Below are positions 9,968 through 19,705 of a stretch of 64,000 bases of DNA, piece after piece. The stretch spans positions 372,001 to 436,000 of the forward strand of contig SCUI01000013.1 in the NCBI GenBank assembly GCA_004297225.1, written 5' to 3'. Position numbers and translations under genes: made by a program. The stretch is from Lysobacteraceae bacterium. GTDB lineage: Bacteria > Pseudomonadota > Gammaproteobacteria > Xanthomonadales > Xanthomonadaceae. The notes beneath the pieces were generated by a model that searched no databases, was not told the origin of the DNA, and saw nothing but the letters and a program-made list of their open reading frames with translations. Numbering within the stretch: position 1 is the first letter of the stretch; each line of letters opens with the position of its first letter.

Positions 9968-12619
9968 ATGAAAACCACCGCCGAAATCCGCAGCGATTTC
10001 CTCGCCTTCTTCGCCGCCCGCGGCCATACGATCGTGCCCTCGGCGTCGCTCGTACCGGGCAATGATCCGACCTTGCTGTTCACCAACTCGGGCATGGTCC
10101 AGTTCAAGGACGTGTTCCTGGGTGCGGAGAAGCGCAGCTACGTGCGCGCTGCCGACGTCCAGCGCTGCCTACGCGCCGGCGGCAAGCACAACGACCTCGA
10201 CCAGGTCGGCTACACCGCGCGCCACCACACCTTCTTCGAGATGCTCGGCAACTGGTCGTTCGGCGACTACTTCAAGCGCGACGCCATCGCCTGGGCATGG
10301 GAATTGTTGACGCAGGTGTGGAAGCTGCCGCCGGAGCGGTTGCTGGTCACCGTCTACCAGACCGACGACGAGGCCTACGACATCTGGCACAAGCAGGTTG
10401 GCCTGCCGGCGGAGCGCATCATCCGCATCGGCGACAACAAGGGCGCGCCGTTCGCCAGCGACAACTTCTGGCAGATGGCCGACACCGGTCCCTGCGGCCC
10501 GTGCACCGAAATCTTCTACGACCACGGCGCGCACATCGCCGGTGGCCCGCCCGGTTCGCCGGACGAGGACGGCGACCGTTACATCGAGATCTGGAACCTG
10601 GTGTTCATGCAGTTCGACCGCCAGCCCGACGGTAGCCTGCAGCCGTTGCCGGCGCCGTGCGTGGACACCGGCATGGGCCTGGAGCGCCTGGCCGCGGTGC
10701 TGCAGGGCGTGCACGGCAACTACGACATCGACCTGTTCCGGCACCTGATCGCCGCGGCCGCGGCCCTGACCGGTACCGGGGACCTCGACAACAAGTCGCT
10801 GCGGGTGATCGCGGACCACGTCCGTGCCTGCAGCTTCCTCATCGTCGACGGCGTGCTGCCGTCCAACGAAGGTCGCGGCTACGTGCTGCGCCGGATCATC
10901 CGCCGTGCGATCCGCCACATCTGGAAACTCGGCGGCCTGCAGGCTGGCGGCACGTTCTGGAAGATGGTGGCGCCGCTGGTCGAAGTGATGGGCGAGGCTT
11001 ATCCCGAGCTTGCGCGGAAACGCGAACTGGTCGAACGCGCGTTGCAGGCGGAGGAGGCCGCGTTCGCGCAGACGCTCGACGCCGGAATGATGCGGCTGGA
11101 GCATTTCCTTGCGCGCGGCGACGGCACGCTCGACGGCGAGCAGCTGTTCCAGCTGCACGACACCTACGGCTGCCCGCCGGACCTGGTCGCCGACATCGTC
11201 CGCGAACGCGAGGGCGCCGCGCTGGAACCGTCGGCGATGGAAGACTACGAGCAATTGATGGAGCAGCAGCGCGAACGCGCGCGTGGCGCCGGCAAGTTCG
11301 CAGGCGGCGCGACGTTGCCGGCCGAGCTGGTGGCCAAGCTCGCGCCAACCGCGTTCCTGGGCTACGACGACCTGGCCGCGGGCGGCCTCGAGGTCGTGGC
11401 CTTGCTGCGCGACGGGCGCCCGGTGGATGCGATCGGCGAGGGCGAGGACGCCATCGTCGTGCTCGACCGCACCCCGTTCTATGCCGAGAGCGGCGGCCAG
11501 GTCGGCGATGCCGGCGCCTTGGCGGAACATGGCGTCCGTTTCGAGGTCGACGACACGCGCAAGCTCGCCGGCCAGTTCCATGGCCACGTCGGCACGCTGC
11601 GCACGGGAACACTGAAAGTCGGCGCCAGGGTGATGGGCGAAGTGGACGCGCCGCGGCGCGCGGCGACCGTGCTCAACCACAGCGCCACCCACCTGCTGCA
11701 TGCCGCGTTGCGCGAGGTGCTCGGCACGCACGTGGCGCAGAAAGGCTCGCGGGTCGCGCCCGATCGCCTGCGCTTCGACTTCTCGCACTTCAGCCCGGTC
11801 ACGGCCGACGAACTGGCCGAGGTCGAGCGCCGGGTCAACGCGCAGGTGCGCGCCAACCACCCCGTGGAAGTGCACCACATGGGCATGCAGGAAGCGCTGG
11901 ACTTCGGCGCGATGGCGCTGTTCGGAGAGAAATACGGCGAGCGCGTGCGCGTGCTGCGGATGGGCGACACCTCCACCGAGCTGTGCGGCGGCACGCACGT
12001 CGCGCGTACCGGGGACATCGGCCTGTTCAAGATCGTGTCCGAAGGCGGCGTGTCCGCCGGCGTCCGCCGGATCGAGGCGGTGACCGGGCAGGGTGCGCTC
12101 GACCACGTCGTCGAAAGCGAACGGCAGTTGCACGACGCCGCGCACCTGCTCGGTGGCACCAGTGCGGAATTGCACGACAAGCTGCGCGGCCTGCTCGACC
12201 GGCAGAAGCGGCTGGAGCGTGAACTGGAAGCCGCGCGTGCGAAGGCCGCGAGCGGCGCCACCGCCGACCTGGCCAGCCAGGCGCGCGAAGTGAACGGTGT
12301 TCACGTCCTCGCCGTGCGCCTGGAACAATTCGATGGCAAGGCGCTGCGCGAAGCCGTTGATCGCTTGAAGCAGCAACTCGGCGATGCGGTGGTGGTGCTT
12401 GCGGGTGCGGCGGATGGCAAGGCGGCGTTGGTCGCCGGCGTCAGTGGCGTCGCATTGTCGAAAGTCAAAGCCGGCGAATTACTTGCACACGTCGCCCGGC
12501 AGGTCAACGGCAAGGGTGGCGGACGCCCCGACCTCGCGCAGGGTGGAGGCGATGATGGCCCGTCCCTGGTGGCCGCGCTCGAGGGCGTCGCCGACTGGGT
12601 CGCGGCGAGGATGAACTGA
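9968..12619 (+). CDS. alaS: Alanyl-tRNA synthetase
   Basis: Class II synthetase of 883 residues (E. coli 876), charging tRNA-Ala. The catalytic core has [18 protein letters not shown] and [18 protein letters not shown] (motif 1-2 region). The editing domain has the zinc-binding H571xxxH575 ([12 protein letters not shown]) and C673GGTH. The C-terminal C-Ala domain follows after a coiled-coil. The ATG at 9968 begins [15 protein letters not shown]; the 51 bases of open frame before it are not conserved. A 95-bp gap separates it from recX, with no T-box or other known leader. Confidence 0.97.
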   Translation: MKTTAEIRSDFLAFFAARGHTIVPSASLVPGNDPTLLFTNSGMVQFKDVFLGAEKRSYVRAADVQRCLRAGGKHNDLDQVGYTARHHTFFEMLGNWSFGDYFKRDAIAWAWELLTQVWKLPPERLLVTVYQTDDEAYDIWHKQVGLPAERIIRIGDNKGAPFASDNFWQMADTGPCGPCTEIFYDHGAHIAGGPPGSPDEDGDRYIEIWNLVFMQFDRQPDGSLQPLPAPCVDTGMGLERLAAVLQGVHGNYDIDLFRHLIAAAAALTGTGDLDNKSLRVIADHVRACSFLIVDGVLPSNEGRGYVLRRIIRRAIRHIWKLGGLQAGGTFWKMVAPLVEVMGEAYPELARKRELVERALQAEEAAFAQTLDAGMMRLEHFLARGDGTLDGEQLFQLHDTYGCPPDLVADIVREREGAALEPSAMEDYEQLMEQQRERARGAGKFAGGATLPAELVAKLAPTAFLGYDDLAAGGLEVVALLRDGRPVDAIGEGEDAIVVLDRTPFYAESGGQVGDAGALAEHGVRFEVDDTRKLAGQFHGHVGTLRTGTLKVGARVMGEVDAPRRAATVLNHSATHLLHAALREVLGTHVAQKGSRVAPDRLRFDFSHFSPVTADELAEVERRVNAQVRANHPVEVHHMGMQEALDFGAMALFGEKYGERVRVLRMGDTSTELCGGTHVARTGDIGLFKIVSEGGVSAGVRRIEAVTGQGALDHVVESERQLHDAAHLLGGTSAELHDKLRGLLDRQKRLERELEAARAKAASGATADLASQAREVNGVHVLAVRLEQFDGKALREAVDRLKQQLGDAVVVLAGAADGKAALVAGVSGVALSKVKAGELLAHVARQVNGKGGGRPDLAQGGGDDGPSLVAALEGVADWVAARMN

Positions 12620-12756
12620 ACCCCACCAGCACCCCCGACCGTGACTTTCCGCCGGCTCGCAGTCGGCCCGGGGCAGGTAGTATCCTCGGCAGTTTACGGA
12701 AACGGTTGCAGCCCTGCGGGGCAGCGGGCAGCCAGGCCGGCCAAAGGAGACGTGGC

Positions 12757-12963
12757 ATGTTGATTCTGACCCGACGCGTGGGCGAAACGTTGATGATCGG
12801 CGACTCGGTCACCGTCACCGTGCTCGGCGTAAAGGGCAACCAGGTGCGGATCGGCATCACCGCGCCCAAGGACGTCGCCGTGCATCGCGAAGAGATCTAC
12901 CAGCGGATCCAGCGCGGCGACGACGGCAACGAGGGCACCACGGGTTTGCCCGCGGGGGAGTGA
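12757..12963 (+). CDS. csrA: Carbon storage regulator CsrA/RsmA
   Basis: Dimeric RNA-binding global regulator (68 residues) that blocks or stabilises mRNAs by binding GGA motifs. The N terminus [21 protein letters not shown] and the RNA-contact strand [23 protein letters not shown] match the family. A strong Shine-Dalgarno AAAGGAGA (12743-12750) precedes the ATG at 12757. The Shine-Dalgarno holds a GGA, so CsrA autoregulation is possible. The alaS-csrA-tRNA-Ser order is shared with other gammaproteobacteria. Confidence 0.96.
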   Translation: MLILTRRVGETLMIGDSVTVTVLGVKGNQVRIGITAPKDVAVHREEIYQRIQRGDDGNEGTTGLPAGE

Positions 12964-12974
12964 CCCGGTATCCT
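12946..12974 (+). promoter_or_regulatory. Predicted promoter of tRNA-Ser
   Basis: TTGCCC (12946-12951), a 17-base spacer and TATCCT (12969-12974), 12 bases before the tRNA 5' end. The -35 lies inside the csrA 3' end. Spacing is ideal though both hexamers deviate from consensus. Confidence 0.45.
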
Positions 12975-12986
12975 TTCGCGCTCGCC

Positions 12987-13079
12987 GGAGACTTGCCCGA
13001 GAGGCCGAAGGGGCTCCCCTGCTAAGGGAGTATGGGGTCAAAAGCTCCATCGAGGGTTCGAATCCCTCAGTCTCCGCCA
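12987..13079 (+). tRNA. tRNA-Ser (anticodon GCU)
   Basis: A 93-nt class II tRNA with long variable arm. The acceptor stem GGAGACT pairs with AGTCTCC (13069-13075), discriminator G13076, and CCA is encoded (13077-13079). The anticodon loop CTGCTAA puts GCT at 13021-13023, flanked by CTCCC/GGGAG. The T loop is GTTCGAATC. It reads AGC/AGU codons. Confidence 0.97.
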
Positions 13080-13099
13080 GTTTTTCACCGCTTCGAGGA

Positions 13100-13128
13100 T
13101 TGACGGGACCCAACCGGTTCCGCACAAT
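13100..13128 (+). promoter_or_regulatory. Promoter of tRNA-Arg
   Basis: TTGACG (13100-13105), exactly 17 bases, then CACAAT (13123-13128), located 16 bases before the tRNA 5' end. This is one of the few promoters here with both hexamers near consensus. Confidence 0.6.
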
Positions 13129-13144
13129 TCCGCTTCTGTTTTTT

Positions 13145-13221
13145 GCGCCCGTAGCTCAGCTGGATAGAGCACCAGGCTACGAACTTGGGGGTCGGGAGTT
13201 CGAATCTCTCCGGGCGCGCCA
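13145..13221 (+). tRNA. tRNA-Arg (anticodon ACG)
   Basis: A 77-nt cloverleaf: acceptor GCGCCCG pairs with CGGGCGC (13211-13217), discriminator G, encoded CCA at 13219-13221. The anticodon loop CTACGAA gives ACG at 13179-13181 between CCAGG and CTTGG. The A34 is expected to be edited to inosine to read CGU/CGC/CGA, major Arg codons in this GC-rich DNA. Confidence 0.97.
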
Positions 13222-13229
13222 CCACGAAG

Positions 13230-13262
13230 AAGGCCGATGGGAACACCCATCGGCCTTTTTTT
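13230..13262 (+). terminator. Rho-independent terminator of tRNA-Arg
   Basis: A perfect 12-bp stem AAGGCCGATGGG/CCCATCGGCCTT with a 4-base loop (AACA), followed by a run of seven T (including the two closing the stem). It starts 9 bases after the tRNA CCA and is the clearest intrinsic terminator on the plus strand. Confidence 0.95.
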
Positions 13263-13300
13263 CGAATCGCGCTTTTCGCACCGTGTCTTTCCCTCATCGC

Positions 13301-14128
13301 TCAGTGGCCCTGGCGGGTACTGGTCCCGGTCGTGGTGCGCGCACCACTCGTCCCGCCCGGCATGCCGGGCGAGGCACCGCCCGCGCTGTTGCCCACACCG
13401 GTGGCGAGGTTGCCGTGCACTTCCGCGCTGGTATCGCCGACGCGCACGCTGCCATGGGCCTCGGCCCCGCCGCCTGCAGCCTGTTGCGACGGGTCACCGA
13501 CCCGGATCTGGTTGCGCACGTCGCGCACCCCGGTGCAGCCGTCCGCCAGGTCTTCCGCACGGTGTTTCATCCAGCGTTGCTCGACCACGCCGCCGAGCGT
13601 GGCGACGCCGTTGCTCACTTCCACGGTGATGCCGCTGGCGTCGAGGTCGTCGGCTTCGGTGAGGCGCTCGTTGAGGTCCTCGCGGATGCGTTCGTCGGAG
13701 CGCGAATAATTGCCCGGGCCGACGCCGCGATACCCGCCGCGATAAGCCGATGCTTCGCGATCGTAGTTGCGCACGCCGACGCTGGCCGCGCCGAAGCCCG
13801 AAGGCGACGAATAGCTGGCCTGGTAGCCGCTGCCGCTGTCCACCTGGTCGTAGCCGCCGCCGCTGTAGTCGCTCTGGTAATCGCGCGCGCTGCGCGTGCG
13901 CCCGGTCGCGCAGCGGCCGCGACGGCCTGCGCCGCGCTCGTCCAGGCTGTCCGCGGTTCGATCCAGCCAGCCCTGCGCGGCCTGCGCCCAATGGGTGCCC
14001 ATGCGCAGCATGTCCTGCGCCATTGCCCGCAGGTCGCTTGCCGTGGTGCTGGCGATGTTCTCGTTCCGGTCTCTTCGCACGATGTCCTCCTCGCGGCCGA
14101 CGCCGTCTTCACGATGGCGCACATTCAT
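13301..14128 (-). CDS. BON-domain protein
   Basis: Protein of 275 residues. Residues 1-70 are charged and helical (REEDIVRRDRNENIASTT). Residues 80-145 are a low-complexity Gly/Tyr/Ser region. Residues 147-211 form a BON domain (IREDLNERLTEADDLDASGI, EVSNGVATLGGVV, VRNQIRVG), a fold thought to bind phospholipid or link envelope proteins, as in OsmY. A Gly/Thr-rich tail follows. There is no signal peptide, so cytoplasmic or peripheral location is likely. Osmotic or other stress induction is typical of the family but not shown here. The start at 14128 lacks a good Shine-Dalgarno and is less certain. Confidence 0.75.
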   Translation of the reverse strand: MNVRHREDGVGREEDIVRRDRNENIASTTASDLRAMAQDMLRMGTHWAQAAQGWLDRTADSLDERGAGRRGRCATGRTRSARDYQSDYSGGGYDQVDSGSGYQASYSSPSGFGAASVGVRNYDREASAYRGGYRGVGPGNYSRSDERIREDLNERLTEADDLDASGITVEVSNGVATLGGVVEQRWMKHRAEDLADGCTGVRDVRNQIRVGDPSQQAAGGGAEAHGSVRVGDTSAEVHGNLATGVGNSAGGASPGMPGGTSGARTTTGTSTRQGH

Positions 14129-14209
14129 GTTCGGGTAGGGTGTCCCTGCCCACGACAGGTATAGCGACGGCTGCATCTGTCCGGAGTGAAGGATCGAAGG
14201 AGGAACGGA

Positions 14210-16291
14210 ATGCGGGGATGCCTGCGGGGCTGGGTGGCGGCGTGCGCATTCGCGTCGTCGCAGGTGTCGGCACAGGACGCTGGCGTGACCTCGCTGCCGC
14301 CGGTGGTGGCGGTGGGCGAGGCCTTGCCGCAAGCCGCGCCCGCCTCGCTGGACCGGGTGGACACCGCCACCGTGCCGGCACGAACCGCGCTCGGTGTTTC
14401 CGAACTGTTGCAGCGGGTGCCGGGCGTGGTGGCGCGCGACCGCCAGAACCTGGCGCAGGACGTGCAGGTGACGATCCGCGGCTTCGGCGCGCGCACCACG
14501 TTCGGCGTGCGCGGCCTGCGCATCTACGTGGACGGCATCCCGGCGTCGATGCCCGACGGGCAAGGCCAGGTGTCGCACGTGCCGCTGGCATCGCTGGCAT
14601 CGGTCGAAGTGTTGCGCGGCCCGTTTTCGGCGCTGTACGGCAACGCCTCGGGTGGCGTCATCCAGTTCTTCAGCAAGGATCCCGCGGCGCACCCCGCCTG
14701 GGGACTCGACGCGATGGCCGGCGCGGATGCCACGCGGCGACTGGACCTGTCCCTGGCCGGCCCGTGGCGTGGCGACGTCGGCGGCGGCTACCGCCTCGAT
14801 GGCGGCAGGCTGCAGACCGACGGCTTCCGCGAACACAGCCGGGCGCGCCGCGACCTGGCGCAGGCACGGCTGGTGCAGGATGGCGCGCGCGGCAGCCGCG
14901 TCGCGTTGACCGCCAACGCCATGGACCTGGAGGCCCAGGATCCGCAAGGGCTCACCTGGGAACAGGTGCAAGTGGATCCACGCGCTGCCAGCGCCGGCGC
15001 GCTGCGCTTCGACACGCGCAAGACCGTGCGCCAGCGGCAAGCGGGATTGCGGCTGGAACAGCCATTGCCGCTCGGCGCATTGGCGTTCGGCGCGCACGTC
15101 GGTTCGCGCAAGACCTGGCAGATGCTGTCGATCCCCGCGTTCGTGCAGGCCGCGCCGGGCAGTGGCGGTGGCGTGATCGACCTGGATCGCGGCTACTCGG
15201 GGCTGGATGCGCGCTGGACGGTCGAGTCGGCGTCGGCACGGCCGCTGTCGCTGACCCTGGGCATCGAATTGCAGCGGTCGCGCGAACACCGCCTTGGCTA
15301 CGAGAATTTCGTCGGCGACACCATGGGCGTGGTCGGCGACCTGCGCCGCGACCAGCACGACCGCAGCCGCGCCGAGGACGCCTACGCCGAAGCGCGCTGG
15401 CGCTTCCTGCCGCGCTGGCAGGCGACGCTGGGCCTGCGCCACAGCCGCGTCCGTTTCGATTCGGACGACCACTACCTGGCACCCGGCAATCCGGACGACA
15501 GCGGCACACGCGACTACGGCTTCACCACGCCGGTCGCCGGTCTGCTGTTCAAGCCCACCGACGCATTGGAGCTGTACGCCAACGCCGGTCGCGGTTACGA
15601 GACACCGACGGCCTCGGAACTCGCGTACCGGCTCGACGGCGCCAGCGGCCTCAACGAAGACCTGCGCCCGTCGCGCAGCGACAGCGTCGAGGCCGGACTG
15701 CGCTGGCGTACCGGCGAGCATCATCGCCTTGGTGCGGCGGTGTTCGACAGCCGCACGCGCGACGAGATCATGGTTGCGCACAGTGAAGGCGGTCGCAGCG
15801 TGTACGCCAATGCCGCGCGCACCCGGCGACAAGGCGTGGAGCTGTCCGCGTCCGGCCAGGTGTCGCCACGATGGCGTTACGCGCTGGCATGGACCAGCCT
15901 GCGCGCGCGCGACGAGTCCAGTGGCAATCGGATCGCCGGCACCGCCGCGCAAACCGGTTGGGCCGAACTGCGCTGGGCCCCGCGCGGCGCGTTCGGCGAA
16001 CGCGGGCTGGAACTGTTCGCCCAGGCCAGCGGCAACAGTCGCATCGCCGCGGACGACGACAACACCGCGTGGGCGCCCGGGCATGCGAGCGTGGACCTGG
16101 GAATCGAGCATCGCTGGCGCGTCGGCGGCCGCGACGCAGCCTGGTGGTTGCGCGTGGACAATGCCTTCGACCGGCAGGGCATCGGTTCGGTGATCGTCAA
16201 CGACGGCAACGGCCGCTATTTCGAACCGGCGCCGGGCCGCACGCTGCAACTCGGCCTGCGCATCGGCGACGCGGGGGCATCGGCGCGATGA
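14210..16291 (+). CDS. TonB-dependent outer-membrane receptor (copper or siderophore type)
   Basis: Outer-membrane gated channel of 693 residues. It has a signal peptide (cleavage predicted after VSA, residue 21), a plug domain (VSELLQRVPGVVARDRQNLA, then IRGFGARTTFGVRGLRIYVDG and GPFSALYGNASGGVIQ) and a 22-strand barrel ending LGLRIGD. The start is fixed by a perfect AAGGAGG at 14197-14203, six bases before ATG 14210. It is coupled by ATGA overlap to a CtaG-like copper-related membrane protein, which suggests copper import, but the substrate is inferred only. No Fur box was recognised upstream. Confidence 0.88.
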   Translation: MRGCLRGWVAACAFASSQVSAQDAGVTSLPPVVAVGEALPQAAPASLDRVDTATVPARTALGVSELLQRVPGVVARDRQNLAQDVQVTIRGFGARTTFGVRGLRIYVDGIPASMPDGQGQVSHVPLASLASVEVLRGPFSALYGNASGGVIQFFSKDPAAHPAWGLDAMAGADATRRLDLSLAGPWRGDVGGGYRLDGGRLQTDGFREHSRARRDLAQARLVQDGARGSRVALTANAMDLEAQDPQGLTWEQVQVDPRAASAGALRFDTRKTVRQRQAGLRLEQPLPLGALAFGAHVGSRKTWQMLSIPAFVQAAPGSGGGVIDLDRGYSGLDARWTVESASARPLSLTLGIELQRSREHRLGYENFVGDTMGVVGDLRRDQHDRSRAEDAYAEARWRFLPRWQATLGLRHSRVRFDSDDHYLAPGNPDDSGTRDYGFTTPVAGLLFKPTDALELYANAGRGYETPTASELAYRLDGASGLNEDLRPSRSDSVEAGLRWRTGEHHRLGAAVFDSRTRDEIMVAHSEGGRSVYANAARTRRQGVELSASGQVSPRWRYALAWTSLRARDESSGNRIAGTAAQTGWAELRWAPRGAFGERGLELFAQASGNSRIAADDDNTAWAPGHASVDLGIEHRWRVGGRDAAWWLRVDNAFDRQGIGSVIVNDGNGRYFEPAPGRTLQLGLRIGDAGASAR

Positions 16292-17193
16292 ACCGCATGC
16301 GCCGCTGGCCCGTGGCGGGGGCGGTGGCGATCGCGATCGGCAGCGCATGGCCGGTGGTGGCCAACGCCCACGGCGGCGAAGCGCACGCGGGTCCACCGGG
16401 CTGGACCTTCGATGCCTGGGTCAGCGTGCCGCTGGCGCTGTCGCTGCTCTGGTATCTCGCCGGTGCCCTGCGCTTGCGCGCGCGCAGCCGGGCGCGGCCA
16501 ACGCATGCGCGAAGCCTGCGCTGGTTCCTCGCCGGCTGGCTGGTGCTGGCCGCGGCGCTGGTGACGCCGCTGCATGAAGCCGGACAACGCTCGTTCGCCG
16601 CGCACATGCTCGAGCACGAGTTGCTGATGCTGGTCGCGGCGCCGCTGCTGGTACTGTCGCGGCCGCTGGGCGTGGCGTTGTGGGCATTGCCCGCGCCTTG
16701 GCGCGCGCACGCGGGTGGTGCCGGACGATTGCTCGGTCCGCCATGGCGGCTGTCCACCGCGCCGATCCTCGCCACCCTGGTGCAGGCGGCGGTGCTGTGG
16801 CTGTGGCATGCGCCGGCGCTGTTCGACCTGGCGCTGGCACGGCCGGGCTGGCACGTGGTGCAGCACATCTGCTTCCTCGGCAGCGCGCTGCTGTTCTGGT
16901 GGGCGATGCTGCATGGGGGCGAGCGCCGCGTCGGGGTCGCGGTCGCGTGCCTGTTCTTCACCGCGATGGTCAGCGGCGTGCTCGGCGCGCTGATGGCCCT
17001 GTCGTCGAGCCCGTGGTACGCCGGCTACACCGCTGCGGGGCTGGACGGCTTCGGCCTGTCCCCGGCGGAAGACCAGCAGCTGGCCGGCCTGCTGATGTGG
17101 GTGCCCGGCGGCCTGGTGCACGTGGCGGCGGCGCTGGCCCTGCTGGCGCGCCGCCTGGGCGGCGAAGCCGACGGCGCGGGCGCGCCCGACTAG
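16288..17193 (+). CDS. CtaG-type (caa3_CtaG) membrane protein, cytochrome oxidase/copper related
   Basis: Protein of 301 residues with about seven membrane segments, matching the caa3_CtaG family associated with assembly of haem-copper oxidases and copper delivery. The N terminus is hydrophobic and followed by a His-rich patch (AHGGEAHAG, residues 27-35). Family signatures are HMLEHELLMLVAAPLLVLSR, WLWHAPALFDLAL and QHICFLGSALLFWW, with several His positions suited to metal binding. The start overlaps the TonB-receptor stop (ATGA), so the two are translated together. Its stop codon shares the tetranucleotide CTAG with the stop of convergent thiD. Confidence 0.78.
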   Translation: MNRMRRWPVAGAVAIAIGSAWPVVANAHGGEAHAGPPGWTFDAWVSVPLALSLLWYLAGALRLRARSRARPTHARSLRWFLAGWLVLAAALVTPLHEAGQRSFAAHMLEHELLMLVAAPLLVLSRPLGVALWALPAPWRAHAGGAGRLLGPPWRLSTAPILATLVQAAVLWLWHAPALFDLALARPGWHVVQHICFLGSALLFWWAMLHGGERRVGVAVACLFFTAMVSGVLGALMALSSSPWYAGYTAAGLDGFGLSPAEDQQLAGLLMWVPGGLVHVAAALALLARRLGGEADGAGAPD

Positions 17194-17996
17194 CGTCGCG
17201 ATCCGGCCAGGTGGTCCAGCACCGCGACGTTGCCGCGGCCGGGACGGTAGGCGGTGGCGAGAGCGGCGGCGACATAATCGGTGGCGGCCTCGCACGCCGC
17301 GCGAACGCCACGTCCCAGGCACAGGTTGGCGGCGATCGCGGAAGCGAGGGTGCAACCGGTGCCGTGGCCTTCGACCGCGATGCGCGCGTGCCCGAAACGA
17401 AATTCGCCATCGGCGTCGGCGAAGCGATCGATGACGCGCGCGCCTTCGTCCAGGTGGCCGCCCTTGAGCAGCACCGCACCCGCGCCGAGCGCGCGCAAAC
17501 CGGCCAGCGCCCGTTCGGCATCGCCACCGTCGGCGATGCGCGCACCCAGCAGCAATTCGGCCTCCGGGATGTTCGGCGTCAACACCGTCGCCAGCGGCAG
17601 CAACCGGGTGCGCATCGCCTCCAGCGCGTCGTCGGCCAACAGCTTGGCGCCCGAGGTCGCCACCATCACCGGATCCACCACGATGTGCGGCGGACGGTGG
17701 GCTTCCAGCGCATCGGCCACGGCGTGGATCACCTCGGCGGTCGCGAGCATGCCCAGCTTGACCGCGCCGATGCGGAAGTCGTCGAAGCAGGCGTCGACCT
17801 GGGCGCGCAGGAACGCGACCGGCGGCACGTGGACCGCGGTCACGCCGCGGGTGTGCTGGGCGGTGAGGGCCGCGATCGCGGACAGGCCATGCACGCCATG
17901 CGCGGCGAAGGCCTTGAGGTCGGCCTGGATGCCGGCGCCGCCTCCGGAATCCGAGCCGGCGATGGTGAGGGCACTCGTCGTTCGGGGGTCTTCCAT
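17190..17996 (-). CDS. thiD: Hydroxymethylpyrimidine/phosphomethylpyrimidine kinase
   Basis: ThiD (268 residues) phosphorylates HMP and HMP-P for thiamine synthesis. Visible are the substrate-binding [20 protein letters not shown] (residues 11-30), [15 protein letters not shown], and the anion-hole/catalytic segment [14 protein letters not shown]. The ATG at 17996 gives the family N terminus; an upstream extension is not conserved. It is monocistronic and divergent from the SulP gene. No TPP riboswitch fits in the 59-base gap upstream. A hexamer CATGAT sits exactly six bases before the ATG (possible leaderless start). Confidence 0.95.
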   Translation of the reverse strand: MEDPRTTSALTIAGSDSGGGAGIQADLKAFAAHGVHGLSAIAALTAQHTRGVTAVHVPPVAFLRAQVDACFDDFRIGAVKLGMLATAEVIHAVADALEAHRPPHIVVDPVMVATSGAKLLADDALEAMRTRLLPLATVLTPNIPEAELLLGARIADGGDAERALAGLRALGAGAVLLKGGHLDEGARVIDRFADADGEFRFGHARIAVEGHGTGCTLASAIAANLCLGRGVRAACEAATDYVAAALATAYRPGRGNVAVLDHLAGSRR

Positions 17997-18055
17997 GGCG
18001 ATATCATGGACGCAGGCCGCTGCCTTTGCACCGGACCGCCTGCGGAGCCACCACG

Positions 18056-19702
18056 TTGATCGCGATCGTCGAAGCCGCCCGTGCCGGCCTGCTGCGCCGG
18101 GAACACTGGGCCGGGAACATCGTCGCCGGCCTGATCGTCGGTGTCGTGGCATTGCCCCTGGCGATGGCTTTCGCCATCGCCTCCGGGGTCAAGCCGGAGC
18201 AGGGCCTGTACACCTCGATCATCGCCGGCGCCGCGGTGGCGCTGTTCGGCGGCTCGCGGATCCAGATCGCGGGACCGACCGGCGCCTTCATCGTGATCCT
18301 TGCCGGAGTCGTCGCGCAATTCGGAGTCTCCGGCTTGCTGGTGGCGACGCTGATGGCCGGCGTGATGCTGGTGGCGATGGGCCTGGCGCGGCTGGGCGCG
18401 GTGATCCGCTTCATCCCCGACCCGGTGATCGTGGGTTTCACCGCCGGCATCGCGGTGATCATCTGGATCGGGCAGTGGCAGTACTTCTTCGGGTTGCCGG
18501 CACCCGCCGGCGAAGCCTTCTACGACAAGGCCTGGGCGTTGCTGCAGTCCCTGCCGCGCCTGCATCCGGCGACCACGCTGTTGGCGGCCGGCAGCCTGTT
18601 GCTCGCCGTCTGGGGCCCGCGCCTGCCGGGCATGTCCAAGGTCCCGGGGCCGCTGCTGGCGATGGTCGCTGCGACCGTGGCGATGGCGCTGTGGAAGCCC
18701 GACGGCGTGGCCACGATCGAATCCACCTTCGGCGCCATCCCGCGCAGCCTGCCGTCGCTGCAGTTCCCCGCGCTGTCGTTCGACCTGGTGGTGTTGCTGC
18801 TGCCCTCGGCTTTCACCATCGCCATGCTCGGCGCGATCGAGTCGCTGCTGTCGGCGGTGGTGGCCGACGGCATGGCCGGGACGAAGCACGATTCCAACCA
18901 GGAACTGGTGGGGCAGGGCATCGCCAACATCCTTTCGCCGCTTTTCGGCGGCATCGCCGCCACCGGCGCGATCGCGCGCACCGCCACCAACATCCGCAAC
19001 GGCGGCACCAGCCCGCTGGCCGGGGTCGTGCATTCGGTGCTGCTGGTGCTGGTGCTGTTGTTCCTGGCGCCGCTGGCGGGGCAGGTGCCGCTGGCGGCGC
19101 TGGCGGCGATCCTGTGGCTGGTCGCCTGGAACATGAGCGAGGCGCGGCGCTTCCTGCGCATGGTGCGCAAGGCGCCGCGCGCGGACGTCGCGATCCTGCT
19201 GATCACCTTCGCCCTGACCATCCTCACCGACCTGGTGATCGCGGTGAACATCGGCGTGATCCTGGCGATGTTCCAGTTCATGCGGCGCATGGCCGCGGCG
19301 GTGGAAGTGGTGGCCCACGACCACGCCAGCGTGCGCCACGAGCTGGCGGCGGCGGGGCTGGAGGAAATGCCCCGGGGCGTGGCCGTGTACTCGATCGACG
19401 GCCCGTTCTTCTTCGGCTCGGTGGATTCGCTCGAACGCGCGCTGTCGTGGTCGCGCGAACCACCGCGCGCGCTGGTGCTTCGGCTGGACCGGGTGCCGTT
19501 CGTGGACGCGACCGGCCTGAAGCGGCTGGAATCGACGATGGCGGCGATGGGCAAGCGCGGCGTGCGCGTGCTGCTTTCGGGCGCCAACCAGCGCGTGCTG
19601 CGCAAGCTCGTGCATGCCGGCATCGTCGCCCGCGAGGGCGACACCAACTATTTCAGCGACCTGGCGCGCGCGCTGGAATGGTTGCAGCGCGGGGAAGGCT
19701 GA
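18056..19702 (+). CDS. SulP-family anion transporter with STAS domain
   Basis: Inner-membrane transporter of 548 residues, related to sulfate and bicarbonate carriers. The SulP core has [36 protein letters not shown] and [20 protein letters not shown], with about 12-14 helices. A C-terminal STAS domain covers about residues 435-540 ([38 protein letters not shown]). No start ATG is available; TTG 18056 with GGAG eight bases upstream is preferred over TTG 18026. Sulfate versus bicarbonate cannot be decided; no cys genes or carbonic anhydrase are adjacent. Confidence 0.88.
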   Translation: MIAIVEAARAGLLRREHWAGNIVAGLIVGVVALPLAMAFAIASGVKPEQGLYTSIIAGAAVALFGGSRIQIAGPTGAFIVILAGVVAQFGVSGLLVATLMAGVMLVAMGLARLGAVIRFIPDPVIVGFTAGIAVIIWIGQWQYFFGLPAPAGEAFYDKAWALLQSLPRLHPATTLLAAGSLLLAVWGPRLPGMSKVPGPLLAMVAATVAMALWKPDGVATIESTFGAIPRSLPSLQFPALSFDLVVLLLPSAFTIAMLGAIESLLSAVVADGMAGTKHDSNQELVGQGIANILSPLFGGIAATGAIARTATNIRNGGTSPLAGVVHSVLLVLVLLFLAPLAGQVPLAALAAILWLVAWNMSEARRFLRMVRKAPRADVAILLITFALTILTDLVIAVNIGVILAMFQFMRRMAAAVEVVAHDHASVRHELAAAGLEEMPRGVAVYSIDGPFFFGSVDSLERALSWSREPPRALVLRLDRVPFVDATGLKRLESTMAAMGKRGVRVLLSGANQRVLRKLVHAGIVAREGDTNYFSDLARALEWLQRGEG

Positions 19703-19705
19703 GGA

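Noticed and set aside
13080..13085. Terminator after tRNA-Ser (run of T)
   Set aside because: No stem precedes the T run apart from the tRNA itself; read-through into tRNA-Arg is possible.
14129..14209. Fur box upstream of the TonB receptor, and likewise at 46574-46712
   Set aside because: No GATAAT-repeat dyad could be seen in either gap; iron control is therefore not claimed.
17997..18055. TPP riboswitch upstream of thiD
   Set aside because: The gap to the SulP gene is 59 bases, too short for the aptamer, and no thi-box sequence is visible.
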